Assembly: GCF_026965535.1 (NCBI RefSeq) | Contig: NZ_CP114039.1 | Coordinates: forward strand, 186,001-250,000 | DNA: 64,000 nucleotides | Direction: 5' to 3' | Source: Corallococcus sp. NCRR | GTDB taxonomy: Bacteria; Myxococcota; Myxococcia; Myxococcales; Myxococcaceae | Shown: positions 1 through 8,453 of the stretch, one piece after another | How positions within the stretch are numbered: position 1 is the first letter of the stretch | Layout of the letters: every line of letters starts with the position of its first letter | Translations under genes and position numbers: made by a program | The notes under the pieces: model-generated | Database searches by the model: none | Seen by the model: only the letters and a program-made list of their open reading frames with translations | What the model was told of the DNA's origin: nothing

Positions 1-242
1 AGCGGCTCCGTGGGGATGGGCTTGCCCATCTCCTCCGCGTGCTTGCGGTAGTTCTGGCCGATGCAGACGACCTTGGACGCGTCCGAGGGCGTGAGCAGCA
101 TGAGCCCCTGGAGCGAGCGGCGCAGGCCGGTCTCCTTGCCGCCGGCCCACGGCGCGGCGGTGAGCACCACCACCTCGTTGCCGTCGACGCGGCCGTAGCT
201 GGCGCGGCCCTCGACCTGGAAGCGGCAGTAACGGGCGGTCAT
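1..242 (-). CDS. Fumarylacetoacetate hydrolase family protein (3' end outside window)
   Basis: Only the first 80 codons are present; the gene runs off the left edge. The start ATG at 242-240 overlaps the TGA of dapB (ATGA), so it is the last visible gene of the dap/lysA operon and probably translationally coupled. The translation shows a short beta-rich N-terminal region (MTARYCRFQVEG, YGRVDGNEVVVL) followed by CIGQNYRKHAEEMGKP, the signature with which the FAH catalytic domain begins in ureidoglycolate-lyase/2-hydroxyhepta-2,4-diene-dioate isomerase-like members. The metal-binding E-x-E and D residues lie beyond the window, so the substrate cannot be called. Its link to lysine synthesis is positional only. 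Confidence 0.85.
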   Translation of the reverse strand, partial: MTARYCRFQVEGRASYGRVDGNEVVVLTAAPWAGGKETGLRRSLQGLMLLTPSDASKVVCIGQNYRKHAEEMGKPIPTEP

Positions 243-1057
243 GTCTTCCCCTGGAGGCCGAGCACGTCGGCCATGTCATAGAGTCCCGGCGCGCGGCCCG
301 CCACCCAGCGCGCGGCCCTCAGCGCCCCTGTGGCGAACTGATCACGGTTCGTCGCGCGGTGGGTGAGCTCGATGCGCTCGCCCTCGCCGAAAAAGTAGAC
401 CGTGTGCTCGCCCACGACGTCTCCGCCGCGCAGCGCCTGCACGCCAATCTCACCCGGCGGGCGGGCGCCCGTCTGCCCCTCGCGAGCGAAGGTGAGGTCG
501 TCCTTCGAGCGGCCCAGCGCGTCCACCAGCACCTCCGCCAGCTTGAGCGCGGTGCCGCTGGGCGCGTCCTTCTTCATGCGGTGGTGCGCCTCCAGCACCT
601 CCACGTCGAACGAAGGGCCCAGCACGCGCGCCAGCTCCGCGGCCATGCGGATGACCAGGTTCACGCCCACGGACATGTTGGGCGCCGCGACGATGGGAAT
701 CACCTTCGCGTGCTCCTGGAGCTGTGCACGGCCTTCCGGCGTGAAGCCCGTGGTGCCCACCACCAGCGCCACGCCGCGCTCGGCGCAGACCTTCGCGTGG
801 TGCAGCGTGGCCTCCGGGCCGGTGAAGTCCACGACGACGTCCGCCTTCGCGCCGTCCAGCGCGCGGCCCAGGTCGTCGTGCGCCACCACGTCCAGCGGTG
901 AACCCAGCCTGGCCACGAGCCCCGCGTCCTGCCCCGCGAGGGGGCTGCCCGGGCGCACCGTGGCGCCCACCACCGGCAGGTCGCTGGCGGCCTTCGCCAG
1001 GCGGACCAGCGTGCTGCCCATGCGGCCGGAGATGCCGGTGATGACGGTGCGGGTCAT
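239..1057 (-). CDS. dapB: 4-hydroxy-tetrahydrodipicolinate reductase
   Basis: Cytoplasmic NAD(P)H-dependent reductase of the lysine/diaminopimelate pathway, using the product of DapA. The 272-residue protein has the usual family length. It starts with the dinucleotide-binding motif GISGRMGSTLV, continues with a Rossmann domain (VVDFTGPEATLHH, VVGTTGFTPEG) and carries the catalytic signature EAHHRMKKDAPSGTA near residue 155, including the His-His pair, the Lys and the substrate-binding SGTA loop. It lies 18 bp after dapA and overlaps the next gene by 4 bp, so it sits inside a single minus-strand operon. Confidence 0.97.
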   Translation of the reverse strand: MTRTVITGISGRMGSTLVRLAKAASDLPVVGATVRPGSPLAGQDAGLVARLGSPLDVVAHDDLGRALDGAKADVVVDFTGPEATLHHAKVCAERGVALVVGTTGFTPEGRAQLQEHAKVIPIVAAPNMSVGVNLVIRMAAELARVLGPSFDVEVLEAHHRMKKDAPSGTALKLAEVLVDALGRSKDDLTFAREGQTGARPPGEIGVQALRGGDVVGEHTVYFFGEGERIELTHRATNRDQFATGALRAARWVAGRAPGLYDMADVLGLQGKT

Positions 1058-1075
1058 GGCGCTCGGTCCCCTTCT

Positions 1076-1963
1076 TCAGGCCTTCAGCAAGCCCAGCCCG
1101 GACAGCTCGGCCTTGAGCTTCGCGGCGTTCGCCTCGCCCATGGGCACGAGCGGCAGGCGGATTTCCGGGCCGAACATGCCCATCAGGTGCAGCGCCCACT
1201 TCACCGGGATGGGGTTGGACTCCACGAAGAGCAGCCGGTGCAGCGCGTTCATCCGCACCTGGAGCCCGCGCGCCTTCGCGATGTCGTTGCTCCGCGCCGC
1301 CGCTACCAGGTCCGCCATCATGCGGGGCGCGACGTTGGAGGACACGGAGATGACGCCCTTGCCGCCGCACGCGATGAAGGGCAGCACCGTGAAGTCGTCG
1401 CCGGACAAGAGCGTCATCCGGTCGCCGCACTTCTCCACCAGGTCCACCGCGCGGATGAGGTTGCCCGTGGCCTCCTTCAGCGCCACGACCTCCGGAATGT
1501 CGCACAGCTGGAGCACCGTCTCCGGCAGCAGGTCCACGCCCGTGCGGCCCGGCACGTTGTAGGCGATGAGCGGGAAGCCCGGATGCGCCTTCGCGATGGC
1601 GCGGTAGTGCTCCACCAAGCCCGCCTGCGTGGGCTTGTTGTAATAGGGCGTGACGATGAGCGCTCCGTCGGCGCCCACCTCGCGCGCGCGGCGCACGGAC
1701 TCAATCGTCTCGCGCGTGCTGTTGCTGCCCGCGCCCGCCACCACCGGCACGCGGCCCTTCACCTCGTCCACCACCACGGCGATGGCGCGCGCGCGCTCGT
1801 CGGCGTCCATGGTGACGGCTTCGCCGGTGGTGCCCATGGGCAGCAGCACGTTCGTGCCGCCGTCCAACTGGTAGCGCACCAGGGCCCGGAAGGCCCCTTC
1901 GTCCAGCACCCCTTCACGGAACGGAGTGGCCAGCGCCGTCATGGAGCCTTCGAAGGTCTTCAT
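1076..1963 (-). CDS. dapA: 4-hydroxy-tetrahydrodipicolinate synthase
   Basis: Condenses pyruvate with aspartate semialdehyde, the committed step to lysine and meso-diaminopimelate. The 295-residue (beta/alpha)8 aldolase starts at MKTFEGSMTALATPF; the frame is open upstream but only with non-conserved sequence, so the ATG at 1963 is preferred. Visible active-site elements are GTTGEA (residues 44-49), Tyr135 in AYNVPGRTG and the Schiff-base Lys163 in VALKEATGN. It follows lysA by 16 bp and precedes dapB by 18 bp, giving the order lysA-dapA-dapB in one transcript. Confidence 0.97.
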   Translation of the reverse strand: MKTFEGSMTALATPFREGVLDEGAFRALVRYQLDGGTNVLLPMGTTGEAVTMDADERARAIAVVVDEVKGRVPVVAGAGSNSTRETIESVRRAREVGADGALIVTPYYNKPTQAGLVEHYRAIAKAHPGFPLIAYNVPGRTGVDLLPETVLQLCDIPEVVALKEATGNLIRAVDLVEKCGDRMTLLSGDDFTVLPFIACGGKGVISVSSNVAPRMMADLVAAARSNDIAKARGLQVRMNALHRLLFVESNPIPVKWALHLMGMFGPEIRLPLVPMGEANAAKLKAELSGLGLLKA

Positions 1964-1979
1964 GCCGGCGCTTATACGT

Positions 1980-3221
1980 TCAGGCCCGCTCGCCGCGCCA
2001 GAGGTCCTCGACGCGCTCGCGCTCCCGCACGACACGCCAGGCCGCTCCGTCCACCAGCACCTCCGCCGGCCGGGGCCGCGAGTTGTAGGTGGAAGCCATG
2101 CTCATCCCGTAAGCCCCGGCGCTCATGAAGGCGTACAGGTCGTCCTGGCGGGGCAGCACCAGGGGGCGCGCTCTCGCGAGCACGTCCGTGGACTCACACA
2201 CCGGCCCCACGACGTCCACCTCCACGTCCCGGCCGCGGCGCTTCACCACCGGCCGCAGGTCGTGGTGCGCCTCGTAGAGGGCCGGGCGCATCAGGTCGTT
2301 CATGCCCGCGTCCACCACCACGAAGGTGCGCGCTTCGGTGGGCTTGCGGTACAGCACGCGCGTGAGCAGCACGCCCGCGTTGCCCACGAGCGCCCGGCCG
2401 GGCTCCAGCAGCAGCGTGGCCCCGGTGCCTTCCGTCGCGTTGAGCACCGTGCGCGCGTACTCCTGGGGGCTGGGCGGCGTCTCGTCCGAATAGGTGATGC
2501 CCAGCCCGCCGCCCACGTCCAGGTACTCCAGCGCGTGGCCCCGGGCCTTGAGCGTGACGTAGAGGTCCGCCACCTTGGTGAGGGCGGCCTTCATGGGGGC
2601 GGTGCGAGTGAGCTGCGAGCCGATGTGGCAGTCCAGCCCCAGCGCCTGGAGCCCCTTCAGCTTCTTCGCCTTCGCGTAGAGGGCGACCGCCTCCTCGAAG
2701 GGCACGCCGAACTTGGACGTCTTCAGGCCGGTGGAGATGTAGCGGTGCGTCCTCGCGTCCACGTCCGGGTTCACGCGCAGGGCGAACGGCGCGCGCTTGC
2801 CCAGCCTGCGCCCCACGGCATCCAGCGCCTCCAGCTCCTCCGCGCTCTCCACGTTGAAGAGCAACAGGCCCTGGGACAGCGCCTGGGCCATCTCGTCCGG
2901 CGTCTTGCCCACGCCCGCGAACACCGTCCTGCCCGGTTCGCCGCCGGCCTGCTTCACGCGCGCCAGCTCGCCGCCGGACACGATGTCGAAGCCGCTGCCC
3001 AGCTTCGCGAAGAGCCCCAGGATGGCCAGGTTGGAGTTGGCCTTCACCGAGTAGCAGATGAGGTGCTTCTGGCCCTGGAACGCCTCCGTCACCGCCTGGA
3101 AGCGCTCCGTGAGCGCGGCGGTGGAGTAGACGTACGTGGGGGTGCCTACCGCGTCCGCGATGGCGGGCAGCGGCACCTGCTCAGCGTGCAGCACGCCCTT
3201 GTGGTGGTGGAAGACGCTCAC
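1980..3221 (-). CDS. lysA: Diaminopimelate decarboxylase
   Basis: PLP-dependent fold-type III decarboxylase converting meso-diaminopimelate to L-lysine. The GTG start at 3221 overlaps the TGA of the preceding lipoprotein gene (GTGA), giving 413 residues, normal for LysA. Motifs: PLP lysine K60 in CYSVKANSN, the GLDCHIGSQL segment, the Gly-rich GGGLGI phosphate loop, EPGRALVG, the CESTD active-site segment contributed across the dimer, and GAYGMSM near the C-terminus. The frame is open about 540 bp further upstream, but that stretch is a shadow of the outer-membrane gene and has no LysA similarity. Confidence 0.96.
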   Translation of the reverse strand: MSVFHHHKGVLHAEQVPLPAIADAVGTPTYVYSTAALTERFQAVTEAFQGQKHLICYSVKANSNLAILGLFAKLGSGFDIVSGGELARVKQAGGEPGRTVFAGVGKTPDEMAQALSQGLLLFNVESAEELEALDAVGRRLGKRAPFALRVNPDVDARTHRYISTGLKTSKFGVPFEEAVALYAKAKKLKGLQALGLDCHIGSQLTRTAPMKAALTKVADLYVTLKARGHALEYLDVGGGLGITYSDETPPSPQEYARTVLNATEGTGATLLLEPGRALVGNAGVLLTRVLYRKPTEARTFVVVDAGMNDLMRPALYEAHHDLRPVVKRRGRDVEVDVVGPVCESTDVLARARPLVLPRQDDLYAFMSAGAYGMSMASTYNSRPRPAEVLVDGAAWRVVRERERVEDLWRGERA

Positions 3222-3433
3222 TCGGGCAGCCCGGCGTCCGAGGTGGACGGAGGCACCGTGGGGCCCGAGGGCTCCACGGGTCCACGAGGCGACTGCTGCG
3301 CGGGCACCGTCTCCGCCGTGGGCGCGGGCAGCGGCGCCGGACGGGGCGCGCGGGGGCTGCCCTTGATGCCGCACGCCACCAGCGCGAGCGTCAGGCTGGT
3401 GGCGGCGCACAGCCGCGGGAGGAAGGTGCGCAT
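3218..3433 (-). CDS. Small LptM/LppL-like lipoprotein
   Basis: A 71-residue lipoprotein: Arg-containing n-region, hydrophobic core, then the lipobox LVAC followed by GIKGSPRAP. The Cys-Gly-x-Lys-Gly pattern right after the lipidated cysteine is typical of the LptM/YifL/LppL group, where short lipoproteins sit next to lysA or dapF (lppL-lysA in pseudomonads) and LptM assists the LptD LPS translocon. The remainder is Pro/Ala-rich and disordered. The gene overlaps lysA by 4 bp, matching the conserved neighbourhood. Family membership is inferred from the short motif plus context; a direct role in LPS transport here is not shown. Confidence 0.8.
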   Translation of the reverse strand: MRTFLPRLCAATSLTLALVACGIKGSPRAPRPAPLPAPTAETVPAQQSPRGPVEPSGPTVPPSTSDAGLPE

Positions 3434-3436
3434 GGG

Positions 3437-5305
3437 CTAGAACCGGATGGCCAGCGTGCCGCGGATGGCGTGCGCGGTGCTCAGCTCCTGGCCCGGCAGG
3501 TTCAGGTCCTTCAGGCCGTCCAGCGGGAAGAGGATGCCGTAGTCGATGCCCGCCACGAAGCCGTCCTCCGTGACGTAGCGCGCGCCGATGTCCGCCTCCA
3601 GGCCCAGGGCCTTGCTGGCGTAGGACGGCGTGGACTCCGCGTAGAACGCCTGCGAGTAGATGACGCTGCCGAAGACGTCGAAGCCCTCCGCGATGGAGTA
3701 CTTGAGGCCCGGCTTCACGTAGAACGCGTCCGTGACGCCATTGAGGATGGAGCGCCACAGGATGACGTCCACGCGGTAGTCGCGGTTGAAGCGGAAGTTG
3801 CGGATGGCGTTGTCGCTGCAGCCGCCGTTGTCGCAGCTGTACTGACGGCCCTCCACGTCACCCGGCGCGGTGTTGCCGTCCGAGCCCGAGCCCTGGCGGC
3901 CCGGGTAGTTGCCGAAGCCCGGCGCCTTGTCACCAGAGGCGAAGCCCATCTCGATGCCCAGGTGCAGCTTGTTCTCGATGACGTGGAACTCCGTCTGGAG
4001 CACGCCGCCGAACTGCGCCACGCGCAGCGACTGGGTGGTGGGCTCGTTCGCCGTGGTGGCGCGCCCGTCGATGGTGCCCAGCTGCGCGGCGAACTCCGCC
4101 TCGATGCGGAACTTCTTCTCCTCGTACTTGAACCACAGGTCCGGGATGTAGAGCGTGCCGCCGCGCGGGACGAACGTGGGCGTGGTGACGTTGACGGGGA
4201 TGGAGGGGTTGGCGTCATCGAAGGGGACGCCCGTCTCCGTCGTGGTCGCGTACCGCTGCGTGCGGTAGGTGAAGTACAGGCCGTAGTTGAGGACGCCCTG
4301 GTTGTTGTCCAGCTTGGCCTTCTGCTGCTGGTCGGTGTCGCGCCGCGCGATGGCCAGCACCAGACTGTGCGCGTCGTCGGACTGGGTGAGGTCCACCGGC
4401 TCGCCCAGGGCGTTGGCCTTCTCCGTGGACAGCCCCTCGGAGTTGAAGTCCAGCATGGGCGTCACGTACCAGCCGGCGAACGGCTCCGTGACGAACTGGA
4501 TGCGGTCCACCGTGTCGCCGTAGTCGCAGTCCAGGCAGTTGCCGTCGTTGCGCAGCATGCCCAGGCCCCAGTGGCTGCCCATGCGGCCGAAGCGCAGGAT
4601 GCCCACCGGCGTCGTCACCTCACCGTACGCGCGCCGCACGATGACGGAGTCCTTGAACGCGTTGACGGCGGAGTTGGACGGGGACTGGTTCTCAGAGAAG
4701 AGCGTGAAGTTGTTGCGCCCATCCCCGCTGTAGGCGCTGTCCGGGTTGGAGCCCAACAGGACGTTGTCCAGCGCGTCCACCTGCGCCTTGATGCGCACGT
4801 CCTCGGAGACATTGAAGGACGGCTCCAGCCGGAAGCGCATGTTGGCGCCCGCCTGGGTCTGCTCGGCGGCGGAGCGCGGCGAGCGCGTCCACAGCTGGCG
4901 GCCCAGGGGCGTGCCGGTGGGCAGCGCGGGCTTGCCCAGGTCGAACTTGTAGAAGAGCGTGGGGCGCACGCGCAGGTAGCCGTCCAGCGTGAACAGCTCC
5001 AGCTTGCGCTTCTCCTCCGTCCACTCCTCCTGCCAGTCGTTGTTGGCCACGGCCTGGGTGGCCGTCTGCGCGCGGATGTCCTCGCGCAGCTCCTGCCGCG
5101 TGGCCTCCAGGCGTTGCTCCAGCTCCTCGCGGCTGACGGAACCTTCGGAGGTGGGGGCGGGGGAAGCGGCGGCCGGGGCCGCGGGAGCCGCGGCGGGGGC
5201 CGACTCCTGGGGGGCTGCCGCGGGCGTGCCACCATCGGGCACCGGCGTCTGGGCGGTGGCCGTGGACGAGGCGACGAGCAGCGCCGCCAGCAGGACGTGA
5301 GGCAT
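3437..5305 (-). CDS. Outer-membrane beta-barrel protein, probably TIGR04551 type
   Basis: 622 residues starting MPHVLLAALLVASSTATAQ, a cleavable signal peptide; the ATG at 5305 is preceded by GGAGA at good spacing, whereas an upstream ATG at 5332 has no Shine-Dalgarno. After the signal come an Ala/Pro-rich linker and a short coiled coil (REELEQRLEATRQELRED), as in trimeric porins, followed by a long Gly/aromatic-rich region of amphipathic strands (LRVRPTLFYKFDL, YVKPGLKYSI) ending in ...LAIRF with C-terminal Phe, the outer-membrane insertion signal. A Cys pair occurs in NCLDCDYGD. From memory it matches the myxobacterial TIGR04551 family; function unknown. It heads the lysA operon (4 bp from the next gene). 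Confidence 0.75.
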   Translation of the reverse strand: MPHVLLAALLVASSTATAQTPVPDGGTPAAAPQESAPAAAPAAPAAASPAPTSEGSVSREELEQRLEATRQELREDIRAQTATQAVANNDWQEEWTEEKRKLELFTLDGYLRVRPTLFYKFDLGKPALPTGTPLGRQLWTRSPRSAAEQTQAGANMRFRLEPSFNVSEDVRIKAQVDALDNVLLGSNPDSAYSGDGRNNFTLFSENQSPSNSAVNAFKDSVIVRRAYGEVTTPVGILRFGRMGSHWGLGMLRNDGNCLDCDYGDTVDRIQFVTEPFAGWYVTPMLDFNSEGLSTEKANALGEPVDLTQSDDAHSLVLAIARRDTDQQQKAKLDNNQGVLNYGLYFTYRTQRYATTTETGVPFDDANPSIPVNVTTPTFVPRGGTLYIPDLWFKYEEKKFRIEAEFAAQLGTIDGRATTANEPTTQSLRVAQFGGVLQTEFHVIENKLHLGIEMGFASGDKAPGFGNYPGRQGSGSDGNTAPGDVEGRQYSCDNGGCSDNAIRNFRFNRDYRVDVILWRSILNGVTDAFYVKPGLKYSIAEGFDVFGSVIYSQAFYAESTPSYASKALGLEADIGARYVTEDGFVAGIDYGILFPLDGLKDLNLPGQELSTAHAIRGTLAIRF

Positions 5306-5384
5306 GGTCAACGGTCTCCGGGGCCGCGACATGACGCGGCCGGGTGTAAAGGGCGGGCGATTCAAGCCATGCCCCCCTGGGGTG

Positions 5385-6287
5385 TCAACGTCTACGGGAT
5401 CGGGGTTTCGGGCCGCCGACGGCGGGGGACGTCCCCTTTGGCGCCGCCGTCCCCTTCCGGGACGCGCGGACAGCAACCGTGGAGAGCGGCTGACATTTCG
5501 GACAGAAATGCGTGGTGCGCCCACCCTGGGTGAAGGCCTCCACCGTCGTTCCGCACTTCGAGCACGGCCCTTCGGCCCGCCCGTAGACGCGGAAGCGGTT
5601 CACGGACCCTGGCTCCTCCAGATAGGTGATGTCCTCGCCCTCCTGCTCCTTGAAGGCGAAGTCGAAGGCGGCGTGGATGGCCTTCGCCAGGTGCTTCCAG
5701 TCGTCCGGCGTGAGGGTGCCGGGCTTGCGCGCCGGGTGCAGCCCCGCGCGGAAGAGCGCCTCCGCGGCGTGGATGTTGCCCAGGCCCGCGACGCGGCCCT
5801 GGTCCATCAGCGCCACCTTCAGGTCCTGCTTGGAGTCCCCCACCGCCTCCTGGAGCTGGGGGCCGGTGAGCCCTTCCGTCAAAGGGTCCCGCCCCAGGGC
5901 CTTCACCGCGGGCAGCTCCCACAGTTGCTTCGCGGGCACCGGCTCCATGCGGCCGAAGAGGCGTGGATCACTGAAGTGGACCACGTGGCCGTCCTCCAGG
6001 TGGAAGCGGGCGCGGCTGTAGGGGACGGGCTCGCCTTCCTTGCGGCGCACGAACTTGCCCGTCATGCCCAGGTGGGCCATCAGGCCGTGGCCGCCCTCCA
6101 GGGTGATGAGCAGGTACTTCCCCTTGCGCTCCAGGGCGGTGACGCGCCCGGTGAGCCGGGTGAAGTGGGGCAGCTCCGCGCCCCGGAAGACGCGGGTCGC
6201 GTCCGCTTCCGCGCGCACGATGCGGTGGCCCTTGAACCAGCGCTCCAGGTTGCGCCGGGCGATCTCCACTTCCGGTAGTTCAGGCAT
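5385..6287 (-). CDS. mutM: Formamidopyrimidine-DNA glycosylase (Fpg)
   Basis: Bifunctional glycosylase/AP lyase that removes 8-oxoguanine and FaPy lesions. Start chosen so that the obligatory N-terminus is MPELPEVEIARR, placing catalytic Pro1 and Glu2 after Met removal. Lys57 is in RKGKYLL, the helix-two-turn-helix segment has GLGNIHAAEALF, and the C-terminal zinc finger is CSKC...CPKC (residues 243-265) with the conserved Arg in GGRTTHF. Beyond the finger lies a basic ~35-residue extension (VRASRKGTAAP...RSRRR) longer than in E. coli Fpg and possibly a nonspecific DNA tail. It is divergent from the M48 protease gene. Confidence 0.96.
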   Translation of the reverse strand: MPELPEVEIARRNLERWFKGHRIVRAEADATRVFRGAELPHFTRLTGRVTALERKGKYLLITLEGGHGLMAHLGMTGKFVRRKEGEPVPYSRARFHLEDGHVVHFSDPRLFGRMEPVPAKQLWELPAVKALGRDPLTEGLTGPQLQEAVGDSKQDLKVALMDQGRVAGLGNIHAAEALFRAGLHPARKPGTLTPDDWKHLAKAIHAAFDFAFKEQEGEDITYLEEPGSVNRFRVYGRAEGPCSKCGTTVEAFTQGGRTTHFCPKCQPLSTVAVRASRKGTAAPKGTSPAVGGPKPRSRRR

Positions 6288-6430
6288 CCAGGCGCCGGGG
6301 CATACCACCGGACTGTTTCCGGTGCATGTCCCCCGGTGGATGGCGCTCCGGGAAGGTGCTTGCCGGGACCCGGAGGCGCGGTTACGACGGACGCGAAAGC
6401 CTCCAACCCCCAGCGAAGGACGACTCGCCC

Positions 6431-7255
6431 ATGCAACGGATGGTCACCGCACTCCTGACCCTCACCCTGGCCTCGGGCCTCTCCACGGGCTGCGCCAAGC
6501 AGCGCGTGGGCGCGGAGAAGGCGATTGCCAGTGTCCTCATCTCCGACGAGCAGGAGAACCAGCTCGGCCTCCAGGTGAAGAAGGAGCTGGAGACGAAGGA
6601 GAACGTCAAATACGTGGAGGACCCGGAGGTGCTGGCGTACGTCCGGAACATCTCCCAGCCCATCCTCGCGCAGGCCAACAAGGACCGCTCCGGGGTGAAG
6701 TGGAAGGTCAACGTCATCAACGACCCGAAGACGGTCAACGCCTTCGCCACGCCCGGCGGCTTCCTCTACGTGTACACGGGCCTGCTGCTCGCGGCGGACA
6801 CGGAGGCGGAGCTGGCGGGCGTGATGGCGCACGAGGCGGGCCACGTGGTGGGCCGGCACTCGGCGCGCGCCATGGTGAACGCCTACGGCCTGCAGGCCAT
6901 CACCCAGGTGGCGCTGGGCCAGAACCCGGGCACCGCCGCGCAGATCGCCGCGCAGCTGGCGGGCGGCGGACTTCAGCTGGCGCACGGCCGCAGCGAGGAG
7001 ACGGAAGCGGACGAGTACGGCGCGAAGTACGCCTCCGCCGCGGGCTTCGACCCCAACGGCCTCATCACCTTCTTCCAGAAGCTGCAGAAGGAGCAGGGCT
7101 CCACGCCGGGCGTGCTCAAGTGGCTGTCCACGCACCCCACCAACGAGGACCGCATCGCGCACCTGCGGAAGATCATCGCGCAGCAGGGCCTCAAGGGCGA
7201 CCGCAACGCCCCGGGCGGGCTGACGGCCATCCAGGCGAAGCTGCCCAAGCAGTAG
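6431..7255 (+). CDS. M48-family metalloprotease, lipoprotein
   Basis: 274 residues. MQRMVTALLTLTLASGLSTGC is a type II signal peptide with lipidation at Cys21; codons upstream of 6431 in the same frame look non-coding. The protease domain has the zinc-binding HEAGH at residues 134-138 and the third ligand Glu in ETEADEYGAKYA, the M48 arrangement also seen in BepA/LoiP. A downstream LSTHPTNEDRI segment is typical of this family. Lipidation and lack of membrane segments point to a periplasmic enzyme at the inner face of the outer membrane, probably in envelope protein quality control. Monocistronic by context. Confidence 0.92.
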   Translation: MQRMVTALLTLTLASGLSTGCAKQRVGAEKAIASVLISDEQENQLGLQVKKELETKENVKYVEDPEVLAYVRNISQPILAQANKDRSGVKWKVNVINDPKTVNAFATPGGFLYVYTGLLLAADTEAELAGVMAHEAGHVVGRHSARAMVNAYGLQAITQVALGQNPGTAAQIAAQLAGGGLQLAHGRSEETEADEYGAKYASAAGFDPNGLITFFQKLQKEQGSTPGVLKWLSTHPTNEDRIAHLRKIIAQQGLKGDRNAPGGLTAIQAKLPKQ

Positions 7256-7286
7256 CCGTCATTCGCCTGCCGGTCCCCGGCGCCTC

Positions 7287-8336
7287 TCAGTGCACGGGCG
7301 GGTTGTCGCTCCCGTCCGGCATCAGGCCCGGGGGCTCCGGGTCCTTGCCCTCCGCCACGCGGCGCTTGCGCTTGAACAGCGCGAGCCGCGTCTTCCGGGC
7401 GCTGGCGGCGCTCTTGGCCGCGCCGGGCGTCTTGAGGGGCGGCTCCAGGGGCGCGGGCTGGCCGAAGTCGCGCGCGCCCTTCGCCTTCCCCTCCGCGGAG
7501 GCGTGCTCCAGGATGGCGTTGAGCTCCCCTCCGAGGATGAAGATGAGCCCGGAGATGTAGAGCCACAAGAGCAACACCACCACGCCACCGATGGAGCCGT
7601 AGGTGACGTCGTACTTGCCGAAGTGCTCCACGTACTGGGTGAAGCCCCAGGTGCTGCCCAGCCACGACAGGGTGCCAATGACGGAGCCCGGGGTGATGTA
7701 CTTGAAGCGCTGCTTCACGTCCGGCAGCAGGTAGTAGCAGAGCGACAGCATCAGCATCACCAGCGCCGCGGTGAAGGGCCAGCGCAGCCAGGACCAGACG
7801 AGGTGGAACTCGTCGATGAGCGCCAACTTGTCCGCCACCCACGCCCCCACGCGCCCGCCCAGCAGCAGGATGGCGAAGGACAGGGGGATGAGCAGGCCGC
7901 CCAGCAGCGTCACCAGCAGCGCCAGGCCCTGCGTCTTCCAGTACGGCCGGGACTCCGACACGTCGTAGGCCAGGTTGAGCGCCTTGCGCAGGGCGTCCAC
8001 GCCGCGCGACGCCGTCCACAGCGCCACGATGAGACCCACGGTGAGCAGCTTGGGGCGCGTCTCCCCGACGATGGACGTCAGGTGCTGGCTCACCACGCCC
8101 AGCGCGTCGCCGGGCACCAGCGGGCGGATGCGGTCCATCATCGCGTCCACGGCGCCGGGCGCGAACGGCATGTACGCCACCAGCGTGACCAGGAAGAACA
8201 GGAAGGGGAACAGGGAGAAGATGAAGTAGTAGGACAGCTGCGCCGCCACGTCGGTGACGGTGTCCTCCTCAATCTCCTTCCAGAAGCGACGCGCGAACTC
8301 CCTCCACGTCAGGTACTTGAGCCGTGGCAGCCCCAT
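7287..8336 (-). CDS. YihY/virulence factor BrkB family membrane protein
   Basis: 349 residues from MGLPRLKYLTW, whose ATG at 8336 follows GAGGGGG. It has the UPF0761/YihY layout: an N-terminal cytoplasmic helix (WREFARRFWKEIEED), the AAQLSYYFIFSLFPFLFF first membrane segment, and about six membrane helices including GLIVALWTASRGVDALRKAL and the conserved PGSVIGTLSWLGSTWGF and YGSIGGVVVLLLWLYISG segments. The last 70 residues are cytoplasmic, basic and Pro-rich. This family was formerly called ribonuclease BN; that activity belongs to another protein. Its role is unresolved. Convergent with the M48 gene. Confidence 0.9.
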   Translation of the reverse strand: MGLPRLKYLTWREFARRFWKEIEEDTVTDVAAQLSYYFIFSLFPFLFFLVTLVAYMPFAPGAVDAMMDRIRPLVPGDALGVVSQHLTSIVGETRPKLLTVGLIVALWTASRGVDALRKALNLAYDVSESRPYWKTQGLALLVTLLGGLLIPLSFAILLLGGRVGAWVADKLALIDEFHLVWSWLRWPFTAALVMLMLSLCYYLLPDVKQRFKYITPGSVIGTLSWLGSTWGFTQYVEHFGKYDVTYGSIGGVVVLLLWLYISGLIFILGGELNAILEHASAEGKAKGARDFGQPAPLEPPLKTPGAAKSAASARKTRLALFKRKRRVAEGKDPEPPGLMPDGSDNPPVH

Positions 8337-8453
8337 GTGGTTCCCCCTCGGGTCTGTGGGGAGCCAATGTGTGAACGGCCCGGCCATTCGGCAGCAGGCA
8401 GCCGGCCGAGCGCTCGCGGCCGGAGGTACTGGCGGCGTGCCGGGTGTTGAACG

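Noticed and set aside
3470-5533. 687-residue plus-strand frame opposite the outer-membrane gene.
   Set aside because: Only Val/Arg/His-rich shadow sequence; the minus strand has signal peptide, coiled coil and C-terminal Phe.
7287-8336. Annotation as ribonuclease BN.
   Set aside because: The older label for the YihY family is incorrect; RNase BN is an unrelated MBL-fold enzyme.
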